Below are positions 1-7,495 of a stretch of 20,446 bases of DNA, one piece after another (the first letter of the stretch is position 1; every line of letters starts with the position of its first letter). Under the pieces are notes generated by a model. That model searched no databases, was not told the origin of the DNA, and was given only the letters and a program-made list of their open reading frames with translations. Where the stretch lies: positions 1-20,446 of the forward strand of contig JAEZFY010000343.1 in NCBI GenBank assembly GCA_023417265.1, written 5' to 3'. Source of the stretch: Actinomycetes bacterium (GTDB lineage: Bacteria; Actinomycetota; Acidimicrobiia; Acidimicrobiales; Ilumatobacteraceae). A program made the position numbers and the translations under genes.

Positions 1-1396
1 GACGCGCGGCGGCGAGCAGCGCCGGGTAGTCGATCTTGCCGGTCGGCGTGCGCGGTACCTCCGGCGCCACCGCGATGCGGTGCGGCGGGAGCCCGGAGAA
101 CGCCGCCAGGTGCTGGCGCACCGTTTCGGCGGGGGCCGGGGCCGCGATCGCCAGCCCCGTGTCGTCTCCGGCCGCGGCGACCGAACCTGGCGCCGCCGCC
201 AACGCCGTCCGGAGCTCGCGTTCGATCTGGTCGAGGTCGATCCGCACGCCGAACGGCTTGACGAACCGAGCCGTACGTCCGACGACCGAGATCGCTCCGG
301 TGGCCGGGTCGGCGACGCCGAGGTCGCCGGTGCGCAGCTCGTCGAGTTCGGCCGGGCGGGCGAGCTCGCCGGGCGTCTCGGCGTATCCCATCATCACGTT
401 GGGCCCGCGGTACACGATCTCGCCGGTGCCCGGTGGCGCTCCCGCTGGGACGTCGTCGATCGGGTCGATGCGCAGGCTGCCGCCGGCGACCGGTCGGCCG
501 ATCGTGCCCGGTTGCCGGCGCGCCAGGTCGGCGGTCAGGTACGCCATCCGTGCGGTCGCCTCGGTCTGCCCGTACATCGTCACGAAGTCGATGCCCCACG
601 CCGCGGCCCGGTCGAGCCAGCGCCGGGCGAGGTCCGGGTCGAGCCGCCCACCAGCGTGGGTGACGAGCCGCAGTGAGGGGACGCGGAGCCGGTCCGCATC
701 GCCGTGTTCGAGCAGTTCGAGCATGTGCGCGACCGTCGCCACGTTCGTGACGCGGTGGGTCTCCATGGCGGCCGCGAAGCACGGGTCGACCACCGACGCG
801 GTCTCGACCACCACGGCGGCGCCGGCGGCGAGGTGGGAGTGCAGCACCGACAGCCCGTAGCAGTAGTGCAGCGGAAGTGCCGTGATGCCGCGGTCGGCGG
901 CGGTGAGGCCGAGCGACTCGGCCACCGCGTCGGCATTGGCGGCGAGGTTGCGTGCCGACAGGCGCACGAGCTTGGGCGAACCGGTCGATCCCGACGTCGA
1001 CAGCAGCAGCGCCAGGTCGGGGTGCAAGGCCGCTGGTGGCGCGTCGCGGCGGGCGAGCGTCCAACCGTTGGCGTCGGCGTGCACGCTGGCGGCCGGGCGC
1101 CACGCGGCGGCGAACCGCTCGGCGTGGGCGCCGGCGAGGATCGGCACGTGGCCGCCGGCGAGCAGCGCCAGATAGCTGACGACGTACTCGCGCGAGCGTT
1201 CACCGGAGAGCACGACCAGACTGCGCTCCGGCAGCGCCAGCTCGTCGCCGCGGGCCTGCACGGCGGATCGCAGTTCGGCGTAGGTGAGCACGCCATCGCG
1301 GGCGGCGAGCGCCAGCGCGTCCGGGTCGGCGCGCGCCAACAACCGCGCCATCCATGTCGTGTCGGTCACGGCCGGCATCGAAGCAAGTGCATGCAT
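1..1396 (-). CDS. ANL-superfamily acyl-CoA synthetase / AMP-dependent ligase (3' end beyond window)
   Basis: Probably activates a carboxylic acid by adenylation and passes it to CoA or a carrier; the substrate cannot be read from sequence. 465 codons are visible with no stop. The A3 phosphate-binding loop STSGSTGSPK lies at about residues 133-142, the A5 motif MYGQTEAT at 274-281, the A7 motif TGDLG at 356-360, and the A10 motif PTGKIDY with catalytic Lys454 close to the window edge, so the protein is nearly complete at about 470-490 aa. That is short for a fatty acyl-CoA ligase. The ATG at 1396 is preferred because TAATCT ends 8 nt upstream of it; an in-frame ATG at 1378 is the alternative. 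Divergent from trpS. A 14-bp palindrome overlaps the proposed -10 and suggests a repressor site. Confidence 0.9.
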   Translation of the reverse strand, partial: MHALASMPAVTDTTWMARLLARADPDALALAARDGVLTYAELRSAVQARGDELALPERSLVVLSGERSREYVVSYLALLAGGHVPILAGAHAERFAAAWRPAASVHADANGWTLARRDAPPAALHPDLALLLSTSGSTGSPKLVRLSARNLAANADAVAESLGLTAADRGITALPLHYCYGLSVLHSHLAAGAAVVVETASVVDPCFAAAMETHRVTNVATVAHMLELLEHGDADRLRVPSLRLVTHAGGRLDPDLARRWLDRAAAWGIDFVTMYGQTEATARMAYLTADLARRQPGTIGRPVAGGSLRIDPIDDVPAGAPPGTGEIVYRGPNVMMGYAETPGELARPAELDELRTGDLGVADPATGAISVVGRTARFVKPFGVRIDLDQIERELRTALAAAPGSVAAAGDDTGLAIAAPAPAETVRQHLAAFSGLPPHRIAVAPEVPRTPTGKIDYPALLAAAR

Positions 1397-1404
1397 CACA
1401 CGAC

Positions 1405-1410
1405 AGATTA
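1405..1410 (-). promoter_or_regulatory. -10 element TAATCT of the acyl-CoA ligase
   Basis: On the minus strand TAATCT is followed by 8 nt and then the ATG at 1396, a leaderless arrangement. Its first three bases are shared with the 1408-1421 palindrome. No convincing -35 is seen. Confidence 0.55.
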
Positions 1411-1421
1411 GGCGCGCCTAA
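1408..1421. promoter_or_regulatory. 14-bp perfect palindrome TTAGGCGCGCCTAA, putative operator
   Basis: A perfect inverted repeat in the 68-bp divergent gap between the ligase and trpS, overlapping the ligase -10. Its GGCGCGCC core (1411-1418) recurs at 1442-1449, 31 bp downstream and close to the trpS -10. The TTAGG/CCTAA ends recall DtxR/IdeR iron boxes, but the spacing is shorter than the 19-bp consensus, so the regulator is unknown. Confidence 0.45.
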
Positions 1422-1451
1422 CGTCCACCGACACCACGCGGGGCGCGCCGC

Positions 1452-1457
1452 TAGCCT
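1452..1457 (+). promoter_or_regulatory. -10 element TAGCCT of trpS (leaderless)
   Basis: TAGCCT is followed by exactly 7 nt and the GTG at 1465, as expected if transcription begins at the start codon. There is no Shine-Dalgarno sequence in this interval, which supports the GTG start. Confidence 0.6.
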
Positions 1458-1464
1458 CGCCGCC

Positions 1465-2475
1465 GTGACCCGCGTCCTCTCGTGTACCCAACCGACCGGC
1501 AACGTCCATCTCGGGAACTACCTGGGTGCGTGGGTCAACTGGGTCAAGGGTCAAGCCGGCGCCCAGGCCGCCGGGCGCGAGAACTTCTTCGGCATCGTCG
1601 ACCTGCACGCCTTGACGGTCACCGACACCCCGGGTGTCGTCGGCGCGACCACGCTCGACCTGGCGGCGTGGTACTTCGCGGTCGGGCTCGATCCGGATCG
1701 CTCGACGGTGTTCGTGCAGAGCCACGTGCCCGAGCACAGCCAGCTGGCGTGGTTGATGGAGTGCACGCTGTCGTTCGGCGAGCTCAGCCGGATGACCCAG
1801 TTCAAGGACAAAGCCGCCAAGCGTGAGGGCGACTTCGTGTCGGCGGGGCTGTTCACCTACCCGGCGCTGATGGCCGCCGACATCCTGCTCTACGACGCCA
1901 ACGAGGTGCCGGTCGGCGCCGACCAGCGCCAGCACGTCGAGATCACCCGCGATGCCGCGATCCGGTTCAACCATCGCTTCGGCGACGTGTTCGTGCTGCC
2001 CGAGGCGGTGTTTCCCCCGTCGGGCGCGCGGGTGATGGACCTCCAGGACCCGACCTCGAAGATGTCCAAGTCGTCGGCGTCCGACGCCGGCGTGATCCTG
2101 CTCGGCGATTCACCCGACACGATCGTGAAGAAGTTCAAGCGCGCCGTCACCGACTCCGACACGGGGCCCGACGCGGTGCGCTACGACGTCGCCGACAAGC
2201 CCGGCGTGTCGAGCTTGCTCGACATCCTCGCCGCCGCCACCGGCACCACGCCGCAACGGCTGGCCGGCGAGTACACGCGCTACGGCGACCTCAAGACGGC
2301 GACGGGGGAAGCGATCGTCGCCCTGCTCGAGCCGGTGCAGGCGCGCTACCGCGAGCTCACCGACGATCGAGGCGAGCTCGCCCGGTTGTTGGCGGTCGGC
2401 AGCGACAAGGCGCGGGCCGTGGCGGGGCGCACGCTCCAGCGTGCCTACGACGCCATCGGCCTGCTCCCGGCATGA
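1465..2475 (+). CDS. trpS: Tryptophanyl-tRNA synthetase
   Basis: Cytoplasmic class I aminoacyl-tRNA synthetase that charges tRNA-Trp. 336 aa, normal for bacterial TrpRS. The HIGH-like signature is HLGN at residues 15-18 (in PTGNVHLGNYLGA) and the KMSKS loop is intact at 199-203. The helix around ELSRMTQFKDK and the segment GADQRQHVE are typical of the family. The GTG at 1465 is chosen because the protein then begins TRVLSCTQPTGN, the usual N-terminus; upstream in-frame codons run through the promoter. The next gene, a MATE pump, starts one base after the stop and is probably translationally coupled. No T-box leader fits in the short upstream region. Confidence 0.97.
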   Translation: MTRVLSCTQPTGNVHLGNYLGAWVNWVKGQAGAQAAGRENFFGIVDLHALTVTDTPGVVGATTLDLAAWYFAVGLDPDRSTVFVQSHVPEHSQLAWLMECTLSFGELSRMTQFKDKAAKREGDFVSAGLFTYPALMAADILLYDANEVPVGADQRQHVEITRDAAIRFNHRFGDVFVLPEAVFPPSGARVMDLQDPTSKMSKSSASDAGVILLGDSPDTIVKKFKRAVTDSDTGPDAVRYDVADKPGVSSLLDILAAATGTTPQRLAGEYTRYGDLKTATGEAIVALLEPVQARYRELTDDRGELARLLAVGSDKARAVAGRTLQRAYDAIGLLPA

Positions 2476-2476
2476 C

Positions 2477-3769
2477 GTGAAGCTGGGCGCCACCGACCGG
2501 CGGATCATCCGGCTCGCCGTTCCGGCACTCGGCTCGCTCGCGGTCGAACCGCTGTACGTGCTGACCGACACGGCGATCGTCGGCCGGCTCGGCACCGATC
2601 AGCTGGCCGGCCTGGCGATCGCGGCGAGCGTGCTCGGCGTGGTGTTCGGCGGGTCGAATTTCCTCACCTACGGGGCCACCGAGCGGGTCGCCCGGCGGAT
2701 CGGTGCCGGCGACCGCGTCGCTGCGGCCGAGGTCGGCGTGCAGACGATGTGGTTGGCGGGCCTGGTCGGGATCGTCGTCGCCCCGCTGCTGGCGTTGACG
2801 GCGCGCCCGATCTGTCGCCTGTTCGGTGCTGACGGCGGCGTGCTCGACCAGGCCACCACGTACTTGTCGATCTCGGCGATCGGCATCCCGTTCATGCTCG
2901 TCACGCTCGGCACCCAAGGCGTGCTGCGCGGCGCTTCGAACTACACGACGCCGCTGTGGATCCTGCTCGCCAGCAATGCCGCCAACCTCGTGCTCGAGGT
3001 GACGATGGTGTACGGGCTCGACCTCGGCGTCGCCGGGTCGGCGTGGTCGACGGTCATCAGCCAGGTCGCCGCGGCGATCGCCTTCGTGCTGCTGGTGCGC
3101 CGGCAGCTGCGCCCGGCGCGCCAGCGCAAGCCGGCCTGGTCGGGCATGGCCCCGTTGATGACGGCCGGCCGGCACCTGCTCCTACGGGTCGGGTCGATGC
3201 TCGTCATCACGTCCGGTTCGGCAGCGGTCGCGGCCCGGATCGACGATCCGACGTTGGCCGCTCACCAGGTGGGGATGAGCCTGTTCTTCTTCACCGCCTT
3301 GACGCTCGATGCGCTGGCGATCCCGGCGCAGACGTTGATCGCCGAAGATCTCGGCCGGGCCGACCGGCCGGCGGCGAGTCACGTCGCTCGGCGGGCGGTC
3401 GTGATGTCGATCGCCGTCGGCGTCGTGCTGGCGGTGGTCACCGCCGCGCTGGCGCCGGTGCTCCCGCACCTGTTCACCAACGACGGCCCCGTGATCGATC
3501 GGGCGACGGGCGCGGTGCTGTGGCTGGCGGTGCTGATGGTGCCGGCCGCGGTCGCGTTCGCCTACGACGGCGTGCTGATCGGGGCCGGCGACTACCGCTT
3601 CCTCGGCCGCGCCGCGCTCGCCTACACGCTCGCGCTCGTGCCGATCGCGGCGGTCGTGCTGACGTGGCCGGAGCTCGGCATCGCCGGGATCTGGCTCGGG
3701 GTCACGGTGTGGATGCTGATGCGGGCCAGCGTCAACCACTGGCGCGCCCGCACGGTGCTCGCCGTCTGA
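2477..3769 (+). CDS. MATE-family multidrug/toxin efflux transporter (DinF-like)
   Basis: Polytopic inner-membrane antiporter of 430 aa. The N-terminal segment IIRLAVPALGSLAVEPLYVL, followed by TDTAIVGRLGT, is characteristic of the DinF branch of MATE proteins, and hydrophobic helices follow across the whole length (about 12 expected). Substrate unknown; the family exports cationic or amphipathic compounds in exchange for Na+ or H+. The GTG at 2477 begins one base after the trpS stop (TGA C GTG), so expression likely depends on trpS translation. The C-terminus is 6 bp from the convergent HD-domain gene. The in-frame ATG at 2441 inside trpS is rejected because it would add a non-conserved tail that overlaps trpS by 35 bp. 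Confidence 0.92.
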   Translation: MKLGATDRRIIRLAVPALGSLAVEPLYVLTDTAIVGRLGTDQLAGLAIAASVLGVVFGGSNFLTYGATERVARRIGAGDRVAAAEVGVQTMWLAGLVGIVVAPLLALTARPICRLFGADGGVLDQATTYLSISAIGIPFMLVTLGTQGVLRGASNYTTPLWILLASNAANLVLEVTMVYGLDLGVAGSAWSTVISQVAAAIAFVLLVRRQLRPARQRKPAWSGMAPLMTAGRHLLLRVGSMLVITSGSAAVAARIDDPTLAAHQVGMSLFFFTALTLDALAIPAQTLIAEDLGRADRPAASHVARRAVVMSIAVGVVLAVVTAALAPVLPHLFTNDGPVIDRATGAVLWLAVLMVPAAVAFAYDGVLIGAGDYRFLGRAALAYTLALVPIAAVVLTWPELGIAGIWLGVTVWMLMRASVNHWRARTVLAV

Positions 3770-3775
3770 GCGCCG

Positions 3776-4237
3776 TCAGGTGTGATCGACGTCGTGGAGC
3801 GTCGGGAACGCCGGGCCACGCTCGCCGATCAGCTCGACCGTGGCCGGGTCGCTGCCCGCGGCCGCGGCGAGCTCGGCGCCGATCCGCTCGTGGTCGAGGT
3901 AGGCCCGAAAGCGAGCCGTGCGCCCCCCGAACACGGACGCCGCCACGCGGCCCCACACGCCGAGCCCGCACTCGATCTTGCCGACGTCGTGGAGCAGCGC
4001 CCCGGCGATCTCGGCTCGCGTCGCCTCCGGGCGGGCGGCGACGAAGCGCCGGGCGACGCCCACCGAGTGCGACCGGTCCATGGCGCTCATCCGCTGCCAC
4101 AACTCGACCTCGCCCGTGAGCAGGTGGGCGCGCGCCCACGCGTCGTCGGCCGGGGCTGGCGGCCCGGCCCGCAGCGACCACAGGAAGCGCCCGATCAGGT
4201 GCTGCGGGCGGCGCAGCAGCTGGGCGCGCCTAGCCAC
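3776..4237 (-). CDS. HD-domain protein, putative phosphohydrolase
   Basis: 153 aa. Metal-binding HD signature with His57 (DRSHSVG), His83-Asp84 (LLHDVGK) and His116 (YLDHERIG), fitting the small HD superfamily of metal-dependent phosphohydrolases; substrate unknown. The GTG at 4237 overlaps the xerD stop by 8 nt, making this the last gene of the pyrG-NUDIX-xerD operon. Longer in-frame versions would run far into xerD and were rejected. The positive N-terminus (ARRAQLLRRPQ) may contact nucleic acid or membrane, but that is only an inference. It converges on the MATE gene with a 6-bp gap and no obvious terminator. Confidence 0.85.
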   Translation of the reverse strand: MARRAQLLRRPQHLIGRFLWSLRAGPPAPADDAWARAHLLTGEVELWQRMSAMDRSHSVGVARRFVAARPEATRAEIAGALLHDVGKIECGLGVWGRVAASVFGGRTARFRAYLDHERIGAELAAAAGSDPATVELIGERGPAFPTLHDVDHT

Positions 4238-5195
4238 GCCCGACCGCCCGCGGATGGGCGCCGCGATAGACCTCCCACAGGCGCTCCTGGCTGACCTTCG
4301 TGTAGACCTGAGTCGTCGTGATCGAGGCGTGCCCGAGCAGCTCCTGCACGATCCGCAGGTCGGCGCCGTGGTCGAGCAGGTGGGTCGCGCACGAGTGTCG
4401 CAGGACGTGCGGCGACAGATCGTCGGCAATCCCGGCGAGCCGGCCGTACTTGTTGATCACGAGCCACGCCCCCTGCCGGGTGAGGCGCCCACCGCGCTGG
4501 TTGAGGAACACGGCCTCGGCGTCGCCGCGACGCTTCCAGCGGGCCGGCACGAACGCTCCCCGCCCGGACTCGCCGAGCCACTCCCCCAGCGCTCGGGCGG
4601 CCGCCGAGCCGTAGGGCACGATGCGCTCCTTGGCTCCCTTCCCGAACAGGCGCACGAGCCCGGCGTCGGCGTCGATGTCGCTCAGCGACAGGCCGACCGC
4701 TTCGCTGATCCGGGCCCCGGTGGCGTAGAGCAGCTCGAGCAGGGCCCGATCGCGGCGGGCCAACGGGTCGGCTCCGGTCACCGCGTCGAGCAGCGACGTG
4801 ACCTGGTCCTCGGTCAGCGGCTTGGGAAGCCCCTTGGGTACCTTGACGCCGTCGAGCGCCGCGGTCGGGTCGTCCGGGCGGTGCTGTTCGGTGGCGAGAA
4901 ACCGGTGCAGCATGCGGATCGCCGCGAGCTGGCGGGCCACCGAGGCGGCGGCTGCGCCCGACGCCCGGCGCTCCCCCACGAACGCGATCAGGTCGTCACC
5001 GGCCACGTCGAGCACGTCGAGGTGGCGTTGTCCGAGCCAGGCGACGTACCCGATGAGGTCGCGCCGGTAGGCGTTGATCGTGTTCCTCGAGCGGCCGCGC
5101 TCGGCGGCCAGCCAGACGAGGAAGTCCTCGGCGTCGAGCGGTAGCTCCCCAGCCCCGAGCTCGGCGTCGGGGATCGCGTCGAGCGGCTTGGGCAT
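4230..5195 (-). CDS. xerD: Tyrosine site-specific recombinase, XerC/XerD type
   Basis: 321 aa, cytoplasmic, expected to resolve chromosome dimers at dif. The N-terminal SAM-like/core-binding domain covers about residues 20-105 (FLVWLAAERGRSRNTINAY). The catalytic domain shows all expected residues: Arg162 (ATGARISE), Lys186 (FGKGAKER), His263 and Arg266 (HVLRHSCATHL), His289 (LLGHASI) and Tyr298 (TTQVYTK). The ATG at 5195 forms a TGATG overlap with the NUDIX stop, which favours it over longer reading frames. Position after pyrG and NUDIX matches the gene annotated xerD in mycobacteria, and no att site, integrated element or tRNA lies nearby, so this looks like the housekeeping enzyme. XerC versus XerD cannot be settled from one sequence. 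Confidence 0.93.
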   Translation of the reverse strand: MPKPLDAIPDAELGAGELPLDAEDFLVWLAAERGRSRNTINAYRRDLIGYVAWLGQRHLDVLDVAGDDLIAFVGERRASGAAAASVARQLAAIRMLHRFLATEQHRPDDPTAALDGVKVPKGLPKPLTEDQVTSLLDAVTGADPLARRDRALLELLYATGARISEAVGLSLSDIDADAGLVRLFGKGAKERIVPYGSAAARALGEWLGESGRGAFVPARWKRRGDAEAVFLNQRGGRLTRQGAWLVINKYGRLAGIADDLSPHVLRHSCATHLLDHGADLRIVQELLGHASITTTQVYTKVSQERLWEVYRGAHPRAVGRG

Positions 5196-5740
5196 CACGA
5201 CCGCCGGCGGCGGGCCGTCAGCAGCAGCCCGGTGACCGTCTTGGCGTCGCCGATCTCGCCGCGGTCGATCATCGCCAGGGCCTCGTCGAGGGTGACATCG
5301 AGCAGCTCGAGGTGTTCTTCCTCGGGGCCGTGCAGGTCCTGCGCGACCGGGGTGCACCCGGTGGCAAGGAACACCGACAGCACCGAGTCGGTGATGCCGG
5401 GCGACGGGAAGACGTCGACGAGGTGCTCGATCGCGGCGGCGGCCAGGCCGGCCTCCTCGGCGAGCTCGCGGCGGCCACAGATCTCGGGGGGTTCGCCGGC
5501 CACGTCGCGGGTGCCGGCGGGCACCTCGATCAGCCAGCGGTCGTACGCCGGGCGGTACTGCCGCACGAGCCGCACGCGGCCACTGTCGGCGAGGATCGGC
5601 ACCACCGCGACGGCGCCCGGCGAGCGGGCGATCTCGCGGGTGAAGGTCGTGCCGTCGGGGGCTGCGAACGTGGCCCGCACGTAGTCGACGACGTGGCCCT
5701 CGACGAGCACCTCCTCGGCGACCCGGGCGAACCCGCTCAC
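5195..5740 (-). CDS. NUDIX hydrolase, probable ADP-ribose pyrophosphatase
   Basis: 181 aa cytoplasmic enzyme, likely splitting ADP-ribose into AMP and ribose-5-phosphate. The Nudix box starts at Gly76, has Glu83 and runs through R91-E-L-A-E-E-A-G-L99. It carries one residue more than the canonical spacing between the Gly and the first Glu (GTRDVAGE), a variant I associate with actinobacterial ADP-ribose pyrophosphatases such as Rv1700. The upstream segment LVRQYRPAYDRWLIEVPAG is the usual dimer/substrate strand of ADPRases. The GTG start at 5740 overlaps the pyrG stop as GTGA, so it is translated by coupling. The C-terminus shares one base with the xerD ATG. Confidence 0.93.
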   Translation of the reverse strand: MSGFARVAEEVLVEGHVVDYVRATFAAPDGTTFTREIARSPGAVAVVPILADSGRVRLVRQYRPAYDRWLIEVPAGTRDVAGEPPEICGRRELAEEAGLAAAAIEHLVDVFPSPGITDSVLSVFLATGCTPVAQDLHGPEEEHLELLDVTLDEALAMIDRGEIGDAKTVTGLLLTARRRRS

Positions 5741-7407
5741 GGCGTGTCGGCGGCGACCTCGGCGGCGCCGAGCGCCTCGACCTTGAGGCGCCGCAGGGCC
5801 GGTGGGGTTTCGTCGCGGCGGATCAGGGCCGCGCCGATCAGCTCCCGGAACAACGGATGCGGGCGGTCGGGGCGGCTCTTGAACTCAGGGTGCGCCTGGG
5901 TGGCGACCCAGAAGAGATGGTCGGCGAGCTCGATGAACTCGACCAGGCGCTGGTCGGGCGACGTGCCGCTGCACACCAGACCGGCCTCCTCGAACCGCGA
6001 CCGGTAGTTCGAGTTGAACTCGTAGCGGTGGCGGTGACGCTCGCTGACCACGCGTTCGCCGTACGCGTCGGCGACCTTGGTACCCGGGGTGAGCACGGCG
6101 AAGTACGCGCCGAGCCGCATCGTCCCGCCCTTGTCGGAGACGTCGCGCTGGTCGTGCATCAGGTCGATCACCGGGAATCGGGTGGCCGGGTCCATCTCCG
6201 ACGAGTTGGCGCGCTCCATGCCGAGCACGTTGCGGGCGAACTCGACGGTCATCGCCTGCAGCCCGAGGCACAACCCGAGGCACGGCACGCCTTCCTCGCG
6301 GGCGTACTGGGCGGCGGCGATCTTGCCTTCGAAACCGCGGCTACCGAAGCCGCCCGGGATCACGATTCCGTCGAGCCCGGCCAGCCGCTCGGCGGCCAGC
6401 AGGCCCTCGACCTCTTCGGCCTGGATCCACTCGATGTCGACGTTGGCACCGTGGTGGAACCCGGCGTGCTTGAGCGACTCGACCACCGACAGGTAGGCGT
6501 CGGGGAGCTCGATGTACTTGCCGATCAAACCGATCCGCACCGTGCGGTCGGCCGACTCGATCCGCTCGACGAGCCCCGCCCACGGCGCCAACTCGATCGG
6601 CGCGGCGTCGACGCGCAGCACGTCGAGGGCGACCGTGTCGAGCCCTTCGTCGTGCAGGATCAGCGGCAGCTCGTAGATGTTGCGGGCATCGGCGGCGTTG
6701 ATGACGGCCCGCTCGTCGACGTCGCACAGGAGCGAGATCTTGGTCTTCAGCTCGTCGCTGAGCGGGGCCTCGCTGCGGCACACGATCAGGTCGGGCTGGA
6801 TGCCGCGGCTGCGCAGTTCGGTGACCGAATGCTGGGTGGGCTTGGTCTTCTGCTCCGACGACGGGCCGATGAACGGCACCAGCGTGACGTGGATGTAGCA
6901 GACGTTGTCGCGCCCGGCGTCCTTGCGGAACTGGCGGATCGCTTCGAGGAACGGCAGGATCTCGATGTCGCCGACGGTGCCGCCGACCTCGGTGATGACG
7001 ATGTCGACGTCGTCGGTGGCGACCTGGCGGACGCGGCGCTTGATCTCGTCGGTGATGTGCGGGATCACTTGGACGGTCTTGCCGAGGTAGTCGCCACGGC
7101 GCTCGGCGGCGAGCACCGCCTGGTAGATCGAACCGGTGGTGGCGTTCGACGCCCGGGTGAGGTTCGTGTCGGTGAAGCGCTCGTAGTGACCGAGGTCGAG
7201 GTCGGTCTCGCCACCGTCCTCGGTGACGAACACCTCGCCGTGCTCGTACGGATTCATCGTGCCCGGATCGACGTTGATGTAGGGGTCGAGCTTCTGCATC
7301 ACGACCCGCAGGCCACGCAGCTTGAAGAGCCGGCCGAGCGAACTCGCGGTGAGCCCCTTACCGAGTGAGGAGGCGACGCCGCCGGTCACGAAAATGTGCT
7401 TCGGCAT
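5737..7407 (-). CDS. pyrG: CTP synthase (glutamine-hydrolysing)
   Basis: Converts UTP plus glutamine and ATP to CTP, the last step of pyrimidine nucleotide synthesis; acts as a cytoplasmic tetramer. 556 aa, full length. N-terminal synthetase domain (about 1-270) with the P-loop at residues 9-18 (Lys17) and the UTP/Mg region DPYINVDPGTM followed by EDGGETDLDLGHYERF. C-terminal class I glutamine amidotransferase domain with nucleophile Cys380 (LGLCLGLQ) and the His506/Glu508 pair (QAHPEF). ATG start with GGAGG 10 nt upstream. First gene of the operon that continues into NUDIX, xerD and the HD protein; recN lies upstream after an 88-bp gap that contains a likely promoter. Confidence 0.98.
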   Translation of the reverse strand: MPKHIFVTGGVASSLGKGLTASSLGRLFKLRGLRVVMQKLDPYINVDPGTMNPYEHGEVFVTEDGGETDLDLGHYERFTDTNLTRASNATTGSIYQAVLAAERRGDYLGKTVQVIPHITDEIKRRVRQVATDDVDIVITEVGGTVGDIEILPFLEAIRQFRKDAGRDNVCYIHVTLVPFIGPSSEQKTKPTQHSVTELRSRGIQPDLIVCRSEAPLSDELKTKISLLCDVDERAVINAADARNIYELPLILHDEGLDTVALDVLRVDAAPIELAPWAGLVERIESADRTVRIGLIGKYIELPDAYLSVVESLKHAGFHHGANVDIEWIQAEEVEGLLAAERLAGLDGIVIPGGFGSRGFEGKIAAAQYAREEGVPCLGLCLGLQAMTVEFARNVLGMERANSSEMDPATRFPVIDLMHDQRDVSDKGGTMRLGAYFAVLTPGTKVADAYGERVVSERHRHRYEFNSNYRSRFEEAGLVCSGTSPDQRLVEFIELADHLFWVATQAHPEFKSRPDRPHPLFRELIGAALIRRDETPPALRRLKVEALGAAEVAADTP

Positions 7408-7417
7408 CTGTTCAGGA

Positions 7418-7455
7418 CCTCCGTCTCGCTGACTGCACGACGGGACACCACCCTA
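7418..7455 (-). promoter_or_regulatory. pyrG promoter -10 (TAGGGT) and ribosome binding site
   Basis: On the minus strand TAGGGT (7455-7450) would give a start about 7 nt on, a leader of roughly 36 nt, and GGAGG (7422-7418) 10 nt before the ATG. Unlike most promoters in this window this one has a leader with a Shine-Dalgarno sequence. A weak GACGGG/CCCGTC inverted repeat (7439-7444/7464-7469) flanks the -10. Confidence 0.45.
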
Positions 7456-7495
7456 TCCCGGCGCCCGTCAGGTTCGCGCGGATGAGCGCCGCGTG

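Noticed and set aside
1408..1421. DtxR/IdeR iron box
   Set aside because: The ends fit TTAGG/CCTAA but the arms are 5 bp closer together than in the 19-bp consensus; kept only as an unassigned palindrome.
1397..1464. T-box or attenuator leader for trpS
   Set aside because: Only 68 bp are available and the -10 sits 7 nt before the start, leaving no leader.
4230..5195. Integrase of a mobile element
   Set aside because: It lies in a coupled operon with pyrG and NUDIX, as in other Actinobacteria, with no att sites, tRNA or cargo genes.
5857..7368. Long plus-strand open frame opposite pyrG
   Set aside because: Antisense of a fully conserved pyrG; its protein is low-complexity Asp/Val/Gly/Arg typical of high-GC shadow frames.
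7439..7469. Terminator between recN and pyrG
   Set aside because: Six-bp arms with a 19-nt loop and no U-tract are too weak to call.
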